Below, one piece after another: positions 16,156-25,772 of a stretch of 64,000 bases of DNA. A program made the translations under genes and the position numbers. The first letter of the stretch is position 1. The number at the start of each line of letters is the position of its first letter. Origin of the DNA: Bacteroidales bacterium UBA4363 (GTDB lineage: Bacteria; Bacteroidota; Bacteroidia; Bacteroidales; Paludibacteraceae). The stretch is taken from assembly GCA_002393965.1 (NCBI GenBank), contig DGSL01000010.1:1-64000 (forward strand), given 5' to 3'. The notes beneath the pieces were generated by a model. That model did not search any database. It had not been told where the DNA came from and was given only the letters and a program-made list of their open reading frames with translations.

Positions 16156-17022
16156 ATGACAAAATCCGACAACACCGCGATTCTCCTCATCAACTGTCCT
16201 GACAAATCGGGTATCCTCGCCACAGTCACAGACTTCATCACAGTCAACGGAGGCAATATCCTCTACCTGGATCAGTGGGTAGATCGCGAAGACGGGCTTT
16301 TCTTTATGCGCGTAGAATGGGATTTAGAACATTTCAAGATTCCGCGTGACCGCATCAACGAATACTTTGACACTTTGATTGCCGGACGCTTGAACATGAC
16401 CTTCTACCTGCACTTCAGAGACATCAAGCCCCGCATGGCCATATTCGTCTCTAAGATGTCCCATTGTCTCTATGACCTCCTAGCCCGAGTTGCTTCAGGA
16501 GAATGGAACGTAGAGGTTCCTGTCATCATATCCAACCATCCGGATTTACAACACGTGGCAGAAGAATTTCATATCCCGTACAAGATATTTCCGATCAACA
16601 AAGACAACAAGGAAGAACTGGAACCGCAGGAAATCGCATTGCTGGACGAACTAAAAGTTGATTTTATCGTCTTAGCACGATACATGCAGGTATTATCCTC
16701 CGACTTCATCAATCACTACCCGAACCGAATCATCAACATCCACCATTCATCTCTGCCGGCATTCATGGGTGCAAAGCCCTACCATCAGGCCCATGCCCGA
16801 GGCGTAAAACTAATCGGTGCCACATGTCATTACGTAACGGCCGACCTGGATGCGGGTCCTATCATTGAACAAGACGTCGTACATATCACACACAAGGATA
16901 CCGTAGAAAATCTCGTACGCAAAGGAAGAGACATTGAGAAAATCGTTCTCTCAAGAGGTGTAGCCAAGCACCTGAATCATAAGGTTCTGGCATTCAACAA
17001 CCGCACAGTCGTATTTGACTGA
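16156..17022 (+). CDS. purU: Formyltetrahydrofolate deformylase
   Basis: The 288-residue enzyme hydrolyses 10-formyl-THF to formate and THF. An N-terminal ACT domain (about 7-85, NTAILLINCPDKSGILATV) precedes a formyltransferase-like domain with the Asn-His-Asp catalytic set in NIHHSSLPAFMGAKPYHQA and ADLDAGPIIEQD. In this family the ACT domain senses Met/Gly, and the formate supports PurT-type purine synthesis. I chose the ATG at 16156 because the upstream in-frame TTG (16126) is part of the -7 box TATATTTG. The next gene follows within 16 bp. Confidence 0.93.
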   Translation: MTKSDNTAILLINCPDKSGILATVTDFITVNGGNILYLDQWVDREDGLFFMRVEWDLEHFKIPRDRINEYFDTLIAGRLNMTFYLHFRDIKPRMAIFVSKMSHCLYDLLARVASGEWNVEVPVIISNHPDLQHVAEEFHIPYKIFPINKDNKEELEPQEIALLDELKVDFIVLARYMQVLSSDFINHYPNRIINIHHSSLPAFMGAKPYHQAHARGVKLIGATCHYVTADLDAGPIIEQDVVHITHKDTVENLVRKGRDIEKIVLSRGVAKHLNHKVLAFNNRTVVFD

Positions 17023-17038
17023 TTTTCTTTCCCATTCC

Positions 17039-17893
17039 ATGACGTTTCAGGATCAAGCTGAAAGCATACTAAAGAATCAGACTGCGACATGGTCCTTGGC
17101 GACAAGGAATTATGCAGCCCTGCGGGACATACGCCTACGGGATTTCCAGTTCGGACAGATTACCATTCGTATACAGCACAATCCTGCTCGCGCCGTTTCC
17201 TCGCTTGCCAAAACTGACAGAAAAACACTTGCTGAGCGTCCCTGTTTTCTATGTGCACAGAACCGTCCCAACGAGCAAATAGGGATTACGCTCTTCGATT
17301 GCTATGAGTTGCTGGTTAATCCATTCCCTATCTTCACGAAACACTTTACCATAGCATCCATAATCCACGAGCCGCAGAGACTTTCGCAACAGAAGTTTCT
17401 TCACATGCTGGAACTGGCACGCCTCCTACCGGACTATTATCTGTTCTACAATGGAGCGCATGCCGGTGCTTCCGCCCCCGACCACTTCCATTTTCAAGCA
17501 GGCAATGCAAATTTCTTCCCTCAGCCCGTAGAAAAGGTTTCCCTCCCGTTTCTGTGCGCCAAGAGCCAAACCACATCATCAAAAGAACAAGCCCTCGAAT
17601 GGTTTCTTACTATGCTCCATAAACTGGAAGAGAGAATACAAGAGACAGAAGCCCACCGTGACGAGGAAGCGATGTTCAACTTGTTTGTCCGTTACATACA
17701 GCCTTATTGGACACTTACCATCTTCCCTCGCCGCGCTCACCGGCCTGCCAGTTACCACAAAGGAACACTGATGATTTCGCCGGGTGCCGTAGATATGGCC
17801 GGTGTACTGATTGCCGCCCGTGAAGAAGACTTCCTGAAAATAACGGAACAAGACATCCGCACCCTCTACTCGCAAACGTCCCTAATACTCTGA
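17039..17893 (+). CDS. DUF4922 protein, HIT-like nucleotidyltransferase fold
   Basis: The roughly 284-residue cytosolic protein has CFLC near residue 70, LLVNPFPIFTKHFTIAS, and the HIT-like motif DHFHFQAGNANF in the middle. This pattern (HxHxQ) is shared with the GalT / ATP adenylyltransferase branch of the HIT superfamily, so a nucleotidyl transfer or phosphorylase reaction is likely. Substrate is unknown. It starts 16 bp after purU, so it is likely co-transcribed with it. The ATG at 17039 is preferred over a TTG at 17015 that overlaps the purU end. It converges with the next gene. Confidence 0.7.
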   Translation: MTFQDQAESILKNQTATWSLATRNYAALRDIRLRDFQFGQITIRIQHNPARAVSSLAKTDRKTLAERPCFLCAQNRPNEQIGITLFDCYELLVNPFPIFTKHFTIASIIHEPQRLSQQKFLHMLELARLLPDYYLFYNGAHAGASAPDHFHFQAGNANFFPQPVEKVSLPFLCAKSQTTSSKEQALEWFLTMLHKLEERIQETEAHRDEEAMFNLFVRYIQPYWTLTIFPRRAHRPASYHKGTLMISPGAVDMAGVLIAAREEDFLKITEQDIRTLYSQTSLIL

Positions 17894-17903
17894 GAAGAAA
17901 CTC

Positions 17904-18968
17904 TTATTGATCAGTTTGCACACCTCGCTTATTTCGGGCTACAAGTCGGAAGCCGGTTGTCTCACTACCGCCATTGGCATAGTCAGCCTCCCGGTACGTC
18001 ACGCGACAATAGCCACTATAATCATCCCAAGCGCCTCCTCTCACCACATGTCTATTACCAATCCAGGGACCTGAAGGGTCAGCCTGCCGACGGGTGGAAT
18101 AAGGTCCAAAGTAGTCGGAGCACCACTCCTTGACATTGCCACTCATGTCATACAGTCCCAGTTCGTTACGCATACAGAGTCCAACCCGATGAGTGCCATA
18201 CCCTCGATTTCCTTTTCCCTTTGCAAAACTATTCTCATAGAACCACCCTACCTGATTGAGCGTATCGCTACCCGCATAGCGGAATCCAGACGAGCGATTC
18301 CCTCCTTTGGCAGCATATTCCCACTCTGCCTCCGTCGGAAGATCAATTACCATCCTTGAAGTATCCATTGCTCCTGACAGAAACAACATCTCATTAAGTT
18401 TGCTCAAAAATGCCTGTATATCATCATAACTCATCCCATAAGCAGGACATCCGTCACCAAGTCCCGTCTCTGCATTCCAGCATTCTGCGACTTTATCACG
18501 TCCCATCAACTGCAACCACAACTGCTGCGTCACTTCAGTACGTGACATACGGAAACTGGATACAACAACCTTGTGTGCCGGAACCTCATCCGCCAACACT
18601 TCTGTATCGTAAAACTCGTTATTCAAGGGTTCCTCCGTACGTCCCATAGTAAATTCTCCACCTTGTATGCCAACCATCACCACCTTCAGTCCGTTGACAT
18701 AGAACGACCAATTATCTATCTGTGACGTGTCCAACAACGCCCAGCGCAAGGAATCATCCTTGCGGATCGAATCCACTCTGCGCAACGAATCGACTCTACG
18801 CAACGAATCAATGCTACGCATTGAATCAACCCAGTGCAGAGAGTCAAGCACGTTATCTTCCACCTTGCCAGCACACGAAACAAACATCAACTGCATACAT
18901 AACACCATTATTGTACACATTATCACGGAAAATCCTACTGTCCTCGTACGCTTACAGATAGAGTTCAT
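17904..18968 (-). CDS. FGE/SUMF1-like lipoprotein with six-residue repeats
   Basis: The 354-residue lipoprotein has a hydrophobic N-terminus with Cys32 in FVSC. It then has about six copies of a six-residue unit (DSLHWV, DSMRSI, DSLRRV, DSLRRV, DSIRKD, DSLRWA; about 43-78) and a formylglycine-generating-enzyme-like domain (VGIQGGEFTMG, DLPTEAEWEYAAKGG, GLYDMSGNVKEWCSD, VRGGAWDDYSGYCR, GFRLV). In Bacteroidota such lipoproteins are often structural or binding proteins rather than true sulfatase activators, and also occur as gliding or secretion accessory factors. The N-terminal repeat is probably an elongated helix. It stands alone on the minus strand. Confidence 0.82.
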   Translation of the reverse strand: MNSICKRTRTVGFSVIMCTIMVLCMQLMFVSCAGKVEDNVLDSLHWVDSMRSIDSLRRVDSLRRVDSIRKDDSLRWALLDTSQIDNWSFYVNGLKVVMVGIQGGEFTMGRTEEPLNNEFYDTEVLADEVPAHKVVVSSFRMSRTEVTQQLWLQLMGRDKVAECWNAETGLGDGCPAYGMSYDDIQAFLSKLNEMLFLSGAMDTSRMVIDLPTEAEWEYAAKGGNRSSGFRYAGSDTLNQVGWFYENSFAKGKGNRGYGTHRVGLCMRNELGLYDMSGNVKEWCSDYFGPYSTRRQADPSGPWIGNRHVVRGGAWDDYSGYCRVTYREADYANGGSETTGFRLVARNKRGVQTDQ

Positions 18969-19153
18969 CTCCTGTCATTATTTTTTCGGTGGGTAAAAAT
19001 ACTCTTTTTATACGAAATAACGTATCTTTACATCCTATGAATTTACCGGATTGGCTGTCCCTTATCACCATCCGATCCGGAGCCGACATACACCTTCATT
19101 TATCCATGTGCTATTCATTCACAAATTGAACAAACCTAATCCAGATACACCCC

Positions 19154-19585
19154 ATGATGAACATCTTGCCTTTTTACGTTTGGACCACCGCATTGCTATG
19201 GATTATCATCTCCTTGATTATTGCTTTTCTAGGTGACCAACGCCAAATAGGATTTGTTCGTGCCTTCATTGCCTCCATCCTCCTGACACCCCTTCTCGGC
19301 ATGTTCATCACGTTGAGTACCGAACGCAAAGACGTAGCCCGCTGGCGCAGAAGACTGACCCGCCGAAGCATTGACTCCAAGAAATTCATCCATACTAATG
19401 AAGATTTCTCACACGTCAGACTGCACGATGAGTTGGAAAAAACGACTGAAACTCTGATCCAACGCACGGACCTGTTGCAACGCCATGTTGAGGAGCTTCA
19501 CCATCTGATACGGAATCTGCAGAAATCATGCACCGATGACAAAGCGGCGAAAGAGAACACAGCTGATTCCGACATCCCATCCTGA
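19154..19585 (+). CDS. Small membrane protein with coiled coil
   Basis: The 143-residue protein has two predicted transmembrane helices (about 6-27 and 37-54), then a basic patch (RWRRRLTRR) and a coiled-coil-like segment (LHDELEKTTETLIQRTDLLQRHVEELHHLI, about 89-120). The family is unknown. A possible -7 box lies upstream at about 19022 (TATCTTTA). The next gene starts 116 bp downstream with its own box. Confidence 0.6.
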   Translation: MMNILPFYVWTTALLWIIISLIIAFLGDQRQIGFVRAFIASILLTPLLGMFITLSTERKDVARWRRRLTRRSIDSKKFIHTNEDFSHVRLHDELEKTTETLIQRTDLLQRHVEELHHLIRNLQKSCTDDKAAKENTADSDIPS

Positions 19586-19617
19586 ACATTTCAGAATCCT
19601 CTCTCGAAAAAATAACA

Positions 19618-19625
19618 TATCTTTG
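19618..19625 (+). promoter_or_regulatory. -7 box
   Basis: TATCTTTG lies 76 bp before the ATG of the following secreted protein. No good -33 box was seen. Confidence 0.45.
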
Positions 19626-19701
19626 CATCCACTTGTATTTCACACTAATGCAAGCCTTTCTTTTCCTCCCATCTTAATCTATCAAACTAAGGAAGAAATT
19701 C

Positions 19702-20877
19702 ATGAAACACATGCATCGCTTTCTTGCGATACTAACCCTATTGACTCTCAATTCCCTCTCTCTGGTATTTTCTCAGACAGATACACTCTCCATTCATACG
19801 ATAAACGACTCTCTGGACAATTTCCGCCGAGGTCTCTATGCTCACCAACAGGACCTCAGCCATGAAACCCAAGAACTTCTCAACATGATTCCATCGAGGA
19901 CAAGAGAGACCCCCAAAGAGACGTCCCCAACCAACACCACTTCCACACAAAAGACAGACATCCGCGAAACGCTGATTATCAGCATCCCCTCAGACTCTGC
20001 CACCATACCTTCCACACCATCTACCTCACCGTCCCCACTCAAAGACAATTCCACCTCTTCCTCTGCATCTACTGCAACCACATCCTCTAAACCCTACTAT
20101 AACCGGAACGAGTTCGGAGTTCCCGAATACGAACCCGTATTCCACCGATTCTTCAACCGTTTCAAGAGCCAGCTTCCTCTGAAACTCGGTTCAGAAATCT
20201 CCATCACAGCATGCTCCGTTCCCGACTCTGCGACTGTACGATTCACCCTCTCGTATGCCGAGAACAACACTACGGTACAAAAGATCTCTCCCGACATCAT
20301 CAACACCATCTTCGTCTATGCCATGGGTGAAAAGGCAGCCGCCACCTATCTCATTTCCTATGCCTACTTCACAGGACGCGACATCAAACTAACCTGTATT
20401 GGCGCTCGGACACGTCAACGAAAGTATGCTACTATCGAAAATGGTTTCCTTGAAGAAATCTACCACACCTTCAAAGATCACGCTGACTCCCTTTATCGAG
20501 CTCCGTACCGATACTACAACAATTATGATATCCTCACTGCCAAGTACCTCTCCATTCTACTTTTTGAACCACCACGATATTTCCCACCTCGAACACTACC
20601 AGACGGATCGGTACTCAACGAAATATACCTCACAGACCGCAACATCGTCACCAATATATCCTACCAAAATACTTCCACAAACATTGACCCAGTCAAAATC
20701 AAAAACGAATTATTACAGGACATTCCAAACAACCCAGACAACTACAAAATCTACATTCTCACACACCGAGGTCTCTATTATTCCTTCACCGAAACCCTTA
20801 CTGGACGCAAGTTCAATATCTCCATACCCTACGACCAAATCACCTCTTTGTCCTCCTCCATGTCTGGATTACGCTAA
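19702..20877 (+). CDS. Secreted protein with Ser/Thr/Pro-rich linker, unknown function
   Basis: The 391-residue protein has a signal peptide (MKHMHRFLAILTLLTLNSL to about residue 25). It continues with a helical segment, a low-complexity Ser/Thr/Pro region (about 66-132), and a folded C-terminal domain (about 135-391) beginning YYNRNEFGVPEY. Such linkers are common O-glycosylation sites in Bacteroidota; single D-S/T sites are plausible but not diagnostic. I do not recognise the C-terminal family. It has its own -7 box. Confidence 0.6.
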   Translation: MKHMHRFLAILTLLTLNSLSLVFSQTDTLSIHTINDSLDNFRRGLYAHQQDLSHETQELLNMIPSRTRETPKETSPTNTTSTQKTDIRETLIISIPSDSATIPSTPSTSPSPLKDNSTSSSASTATTSSKPYYNRNEFGVPEYEPVFHRFFNRFKSQLPLKLGSEISITACSVPDSATVRFTLSYAENNTTVQKISPDIINTIFVYAMGEKAAATYLISYAYFTGRDIKLTCIGARTRQRKYATIENGFLEEIYHTFKDHADSLYRAPYRYYNNYDILTAKYLSILLFEPPRYFPPRTLPDGSVLNEIYLTDRNIVTNISYQNTSTNIDPVKIKNELLQDIPNNPDNYKIYILTHRGLYYSFTETLTGRKFNISIPYDQITSLSSSMSGLR

Positions 20878-20928
20878 AACATTCCTTTTTCAATCATTCC
20901 GATAAGAAGGATAATACGAAAAAAGATG

Positions 20929-20936
20929 TATTTTTG
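20929..20936 (+). promoter_or_regulatory. -7 box of purB
   Basis: TATTTTTG matches TAnnTTTG and lies about 100 bp before the purB ATG. The -33 position is not conserved. Confidence 0.4.
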
Positions 20937-21033
20937 TATTTTACTTATCGGATATACCATCCATCGGTCACTTGTTCAATCCTTATTCCTTGGACAAGGA
21001 CTCAGACGGATATAAAACTTTTTTCTGACTATC

Positions 21034-22377
21034 ATGACACTTGACACATTGACTGCAGTCTCTCCCGTTGACGGACGCTACAGATCCAAAGCACAACCTC
21101 TCGCCCCCTACTTTTCCGAGTATGCGCTCATCCGCTACCGTGTACGCGTCGAGGTTGAATACTTCATTGCGCTTGCTGAATTACCATTGCCACAACTCAG
21201 TACCGTGGACCATAACGTTTTCCCTCAGTTGCGTGATATCTACGAATCCATGACAGAAAACGATGCCCGGGAAATCAAGGAAATCGAAAAAACGACCAAC
21301 CACGATGTCAAGGCTGTCGAATATTTCCTTAAGAAACGGTTTGACCTCCTCGGACTCTCTTCGTTCAAGGAATTCATACACTTTGGACTCACCTCACAAG
21401 ACATCAACAACACAGCAACCCCGCTCATGCTCAAAGAGGCGCTGCTTGACGTCATTTTCCCAGCTTTAGAGGAACTCATCGGCAAGCTCGACTCTCAGGC
21501 CCGCGAATGGAAAGACATCCCTATGCTGGCCAAAACACATGGACAACCAGCATCGCCAACACGTCTCGGCAAGGAAATTGAGGTTTTTGTCAGTCGTCTG
21601 CAGACACAGCTCAGTGCCATGAAACAACTTCCTATCAGCGCCAAGTTCGGTGGTGCAACCGGCAACTTCAATGCGCACCACGTCGCTTATCCCGACTATG
21701 ATTGGGTTGAATTCGGCAACCGTTTCGTCAGTCAGAGTCTCGGATTAGAGCGTGAACAGTGGACTACACAAATATCCAACTATGACAACCTTGCAGCCGT
21801 CTTCGATGCCATGCGACGCATCAACACCATTGTCATCGACCTTGACCGCGACATTTGGATGTATATCTCCATGGGCTACTTCAAACAAAAAATCAAGGCA
21901 GGAGAAGTCGGTTCTTCAGCTATGCCACATAAAGTTAACCCTATTGACTTCGAAAATTCCGAAGGCAATATGGGGATAGCCAATGCCATACTCTCCTTTC
22001 TTTCCGGCAAACTTCCAGTCAGCCGACTTCAACGCGACCTTACAGACTCCACCGTACTGCGCAATGCCGGTGTTCCGCTTGCACACGCATTAATTGCCAT
22101 CCAATCCACACTTAAAGGACTTGGAAAACTCCTTCTTAATGATGAAGCCATACGACGCGATCTTGACGACACCTGGGCCGTCGTAGCCGAAGGAATTCAG
22201 ACCATACTGCGTCGCGAAGGATACCCTAACCCTTACGAGACACTAAAGGCACTCACACGCACCAATGATGGGATTACACGCGAATCCATACAACAATTTA
22301 TTGATACCCTTGACGTTTCCGAAACAATCAAGGATGAGTTGAGACGTATCTCTCCGTTCAATTACACTGGAGTATGA
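21034..22377 (+). CDS. purB: Adenylosuccinate lyase
   Basis: The 447-residue enzyme cleaves SAICAR to AICAR and adenylosuccinate to AMP in purine synthesis. The family signature with the catalytic serine is GSSAMPHKVNPIDFEN. TSQDINNTA and KTHGQPASPTRLGKE are the other active-site stretches of the fumarase/aspartase superfamily. Length is normal. It appears monocistronic or leads into the ABC transporter gene 59 bp downstream. Confidence 0.96.
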   Translation: MTLDTLTAVSPVDGRYRSKAQPLAPYFSEYALIRYRVRVEVEYFIALAELPLPQLSTVDHNVFPQLRDIYESMTENDAREIKEIEKTTNHDVKAVEYFLKKRFDLLGLSSFKEFIHFGLTSQDINNTATPLMLKEALLDVIFPALEELIGKLDSQAREWKDIPMLAKTHGQPASPTRLGKEIEVFVSRLQTQLSAMKQLPISAKFGGATGNFNAHHVAYPDYDWVEFGNRFVSQSLGLEREQWTTQISNYDNLAAVFDAMRRINTIVIDLDRDIWMYISMGYFKQKIKAGEVGSSAMPHKVNPIDFENSEGNMGIANAILSFLSGKLPVSRLQRDLTDSTVLRNAGVPLAHALIAIQSTLKGLGKLLLNDEAIRRDLDDTWAVVAEGIQTILRREGYPNPYETLKALTRTNDGITRESIQQFIDTLDVSETIKDELRRISPFNYTGV

Positions 22378-22436
22378 TCCATCCAAGCATCTCGAAGACC
22401 GAAAAAAATAGCCAAATCAATTAAACACTCCCACGG

Positions 22437-24275
22437 GTGAAGAACTTCCTAATTCTCTTCCGACGCTTTCTACCGAACTACAAACGGTATGTTGTCGCCA
22501 ACCTGACCTGCAACGTGCTGACCACGATCTTTTCGCTGTTCAGTTTTGCAACGATCATACCTATCCTCCAGATTCTCTTCGGTATGGAAGCGGGTGTTAA
22601 CACCCTTCTTCCATGGTCACTTTCCGACTCTGTCGGAGATCTTGCCGCAGCACTCAAAAACAACGTATTCTACTACATCGGTCAATTCATCATTATCTAT
22701 GGAGCCTCCTCCACTCTTCTTATCCTCGGGCTCTTCCTCATCGTCATGACCTTTTTCAAAACTGCGACTGCCTACCTTGCCGGATACTACCTCACCCCTA
22801 TCCAAAACGGAGTTCTCCGAGACTTGCGCAACCAACTTTTTGACAAAGTATTGCGTCTTCCACTCGGATTCTTCAGCGAAGAGCATAAAGGCGACATTAT
22901 TGCACGTATGACCACAGACGTTGCCGAAATTGGCAACTCCATCATGGCATCGCTTGAAGCGATGTTTAAAAACCCCGTCATGATCGTCATCTACTTCGCC
23001 GTACTTCTATCTATTTCTTGGCAGCTTACCGTTTTCGTACTCGTCATGCTACCTATTGCAGGAGGCCTCATCGGATACATCGGAAAGTCTCTCAAGAAGA
23101 AATCTCTTCTCGGACAAACTCAAACAGGAGAACTGCTCTCTCAAATCGAAGAGACACTCGGCGGACTGCGCATCATCAAGGCATTCAATGCCGAGCATAA
23201 GGCATTCAGTCGATTTTCCGAACTCAACAACACCGTTCGCAAGACCTTCAACAGGATGAACCGACGCTACATTCTCGCACATCCTGTCAGTGAATTCCTT
23301 GGTACTGTCATCATCGTCATTGTACTATGGTTCGGAGGGTCTCTCATTCTCGATCACACTTCTAATATTTCCGCCCCCGCATTCATCTACTACCTCGTCA
23401 TTTTCTACTCCATCATCAACCCGGTCAAGGATCTCTCCCGCGCCAGCTACACCATTCAGAAAGGAATGGCATCTCTCATCCGCGTTGACAAGATTCTCAA
23501 AGCCGATAATCCCATTAAAGAAAAGAACGATGCCCGCAAGATCAAATCCTTTGATTGTGCGATTGAATTCAAACATGTATTCTTCCGCTACGACAACGAC
23601 TGGGTTCTCAATGACATTGACCTCACCATACAAAAAGGACAGACCGTCGCTCTCGTTGGACAATCCGGCAGCGGCAAATCCACCATGGTCGATCTCATTC
23701 CACGCTTTTACGATGTAACCAGAGGTTCGCTCACCATTGATGGTATTAATGTTTCTGACATCAAACTCCATAGTCTGCGAAGCCTCATGGGAAACGTCAA
23801 TCAGGAAGCGATACTCTTCAACGATACCTTTTTCAACAACATTACTTTCGGTGTCGAACATCCTACGATGGAAGACGTAGTTGCAGCCGCACGCATTGCC
23901 AATGCACACGAATTCATCATGGCTACTCCAGACGGATATAATACCAATATCGGAGATCGTGGCAGCAAACTCTCCGGAGGTCAGCGGCAACGCATCTCCA
24001 TTGCTCGTGCCATACTCAAAAACCCACCGATACTCATCCTCGACGAAGCCACCTCAGCTCTCGATACCGAAAGCGAAAAGCTCGTTCAGGAGGCCATTGA
24101 CAACCTCATGCGCAACCGCACGTCCATCATCATAGCACACCGTCTCTCCACCATACGCAATGCCGACCTTATCTGTGTCCTACACGAAGGACGTATTGTC
24201 GAACGAGGACGACATGAGCAACTCTTACAACTCAACGGCTACTATAAACGTCTTTGTGACATGCAATCCTTCTAA
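22437..24275 (+). CDS. ABC exporter, MsbA-like half transporter
   Basis: The 612-residue protein has an N-terminal six-helix ABC exporter domain (about 1-340) and a C-terminal ATPase with Walker A GQSGSGKST, signature LSGGQRQR, Walker B ILILDEATSALD and switch HRLST. A homodimeric lipid or drug exporter of the MsbA group is most likely. Lipid A flipping is possible but not provable from sequence. The start codon is GTG (22437), giving MKNFLILFRRFLPNYK. The alanine symporter gene starts 21 bp later. Confidence 0.88.
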   Translation: MKNFLILFRRFLPNYKRYVVANLTCNVLTTIFSLFSFATIIPILQILFGMEAGVNTLLPWSLSDSVGDLAAALKNNVFYYIGQFIIIYGASSTLLILGLFLIVMTFFKTATAYLAGYYLTPIQNGVLRDLRNQLFDKVLRLPLGFFSEEHKGDIIARMTTDVAEIGNSIMASLEAMFKNPVMIVIYFAVLLSISWQLTVFVLVMLPIAGGLIGYIGKSLKKKSLLGQTQTGELLSQIEETLGGLRIIKAFNAEHKAFSRFSELNNTVRKTFNRMNRRYILAHPVSEFLGTVIIVIVLWFGGSLILDHTSNISAPAFIYYLVIFYSIINPVKDLSRASYTIQKGMASLIRVDKILKADNPIKEKNDARKIKSFDCAIEFKHVFFRYDNDWVLNDIDLTIQKGQTVALVGQSGSGKSTMVDLIPRFYDVTRGSLTIDGINVSDIKLHSLRSLMGNVNQEAILFNDTFFNNITFGVEHPTMEDVVAAARIANAHEFIMATPDGYNTNIGDRGSKLSGGQRQRISIARAILKNPPILILDEATSALDTESEKLVQEAIDNLMRNRTSIIIAHRLSTIRNADLICVLHEGRIVERGRHEQLLQLNGYYKRLCDMQSF

Positions 24276-24296
24276 GAGATTCTTCTTTCGATTCTT

Positions 24297-25658
24297 ATGC
24301 AGGACGTCATCTCATTCATCCACTCAGCATCCGACCTTCTATGGTCTGGACTCCTTTTCCTTCTTATCGGCACACACCTTTTCCTCACTCTACGTCTCCT
24401 CGGAATCCAGCGCCATATACATCGAGGCATACGTCTCTCCATCTCACGCGACCCTCAAAACACCGGAGACATTTCACCATTCGCTGCTCTTGCAACGGCT
24501 CTCGCCGCCACCATCGGAACCGGTAACATTGTCGGTGTTGCCACAGCCGTCACCTGTGGCGGACCAGGAGCCATATTCTGGATGTGGATCACAGGCGTAC
24601 TCGGTATCGCCACCAAATATACCGAAGCCGTTCTATCTCTCTTCTACCGCGTCCGAAATGCGGACGGTTCCTTTTCTGGCGGTCCTATGTACGTTATCCA
24701 ACGTGGACTTCATTCTAAATGGCTCGCCGCACTTTTTGCATTCTTCACCATTCTTGCCTCCTTCGGAATCGGTTCCTCTGTCCAGTCCAACTCCTTCACA
24801 TCTGCTCTTCATGAAGGTTTCGGCATTCCTCATCTTTGGTCGGCTATTATTGTCACTATACTTACCGCCATTTCCATCCTTGGTGGTGTACGCAGCATAT
24901 CACGCATCTGCGTTATCTTAGTACCCTTTATGGGACTTTTTTACATTTCTGCCTGTCTCTTTCTGCTCGTCACGCATTACGAGACACTGCCAGAATCAAT
25001 CTCTCTTATCTTTCACTCTGCCTTCAATCCAGAAGCAGCCGGAGGGGCTTTTATCGGCATCAGCGTCATGCAAGTAGCACGATACGGCATCGCCCGCGGA
25101 CTCTTCAGTAACGAATCCGGAATGGGTTCTGCACCCATCATTGCCGCATCCGCCAAATCACGTAACCCGGTTCGTCAAGGACTTATCTCTGCATCTGGCA
25201 CTTTCTGGGATACCGTCGTCATCTGTGCCATCACAGGACTCGTCATTGTCAATACTGGAGCCTTTCGGATTTCAGGAGAAGGACTCCAACTAACACAATA
25301 CGCTTTCGACCTTATACCCTTTGTCGGTTCAAAAGTCCTCTGTATCTCTCTGACTACCTTTACCTTTTCCACCATCCTCGGCTGGTATTTCTATGCTGAG
25401 AAATGCGCCACCTATCTCTGGGGAGGGTGCGCCGTCCTACCTTACAGAATATGCTATGTCATTGCCACCTTCCTTGGTGGAATCTTCTCGCTCAACCTCG
25501 TTTGGTCCCTCGGGGATATCTTCAACGGTCTGATGGCTATACCAAACCTAATTTCCCTGCTGCTGCTTAGTGGCATTGCTGTCCGTCTCACACGCATCTA
25601 CCTATGGAACAACCGACTCAATGCCAACGCACCGACACCTTCAGGAAGAAAACAATGA
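24297..25658 (+). CDS. Sodium:alanine (AgcS-family) symporter
   Basis: The 453-residue inner membrane protein has the AGCS family signature region (ALATALAATIGTGNIVGVAT, GPGAIFWMW, GGPMYVIQ) and about eleven transmembrane helices. It is predicted to import alanine or glycine with Na+. It follows the ABC exporter gene closely, so they may share a transcript. Substrate is inferred from the family. Confidence 0.92.
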   Translation: MQDVISFIHSASDLLWSGLLFLLIGTHLFLTLRLLGIQRHIHRGIRLSISRDPQNTGDISPFAALATALAATIGTGNIVGVATAVTCGGPGAIFWMWITGVLGIATKYTEAVLSLFYRVRNADGSFSGGPMYVIQRGLHSKWLAALFAFFTILASFGIGSSVQSNSFTSALHEGFGIPHLWSAIIVTILTAISILGGVRSISRICVILVPFMGLFYISACLFLLVTHYETLPESISLIFHSAFNPEAAGGAFIGISVMQVARYGIARGLFSNESGMGSAPIIAASAKSRNPVRQGLISASGTFWDTVVICAITGLVIVNTGAFRISGEGLQLTQYAFDLIPFVGSKVLCISLTTFTFSTILGWYFYAEKCATYLWGGCAVLPYRICYVIATFLGGIFSLNLVWSLGDIFNGLMAIPNLISLLLLSGIAVRLTRIYLWNNRLNANAPTPSGRKQ

Positions 25659-25772
25659 ATCTCCACAAGCAAAATGTACATCATTTCTTGTAAAGATTCT
25701 AATTTATGACTATTTTTATGAAGTTTCATATGCATTAGGTTTCCCCTCGCCATCATAACTTCTTTAAGAGAA

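Noticed and set aside
23325..23990. Minus-strand frame of 221 codons inside the ABC exporter gene
   Set aside because: Walker A, signature and Walker B motifs lie in the plus-strand frame.
24160..24921. Plus-strand frame of 253 codons overlapping the symporter
   Set aside because: Ser/Pro-rich shadow of the AgcS gene, whose family motifs are clear.
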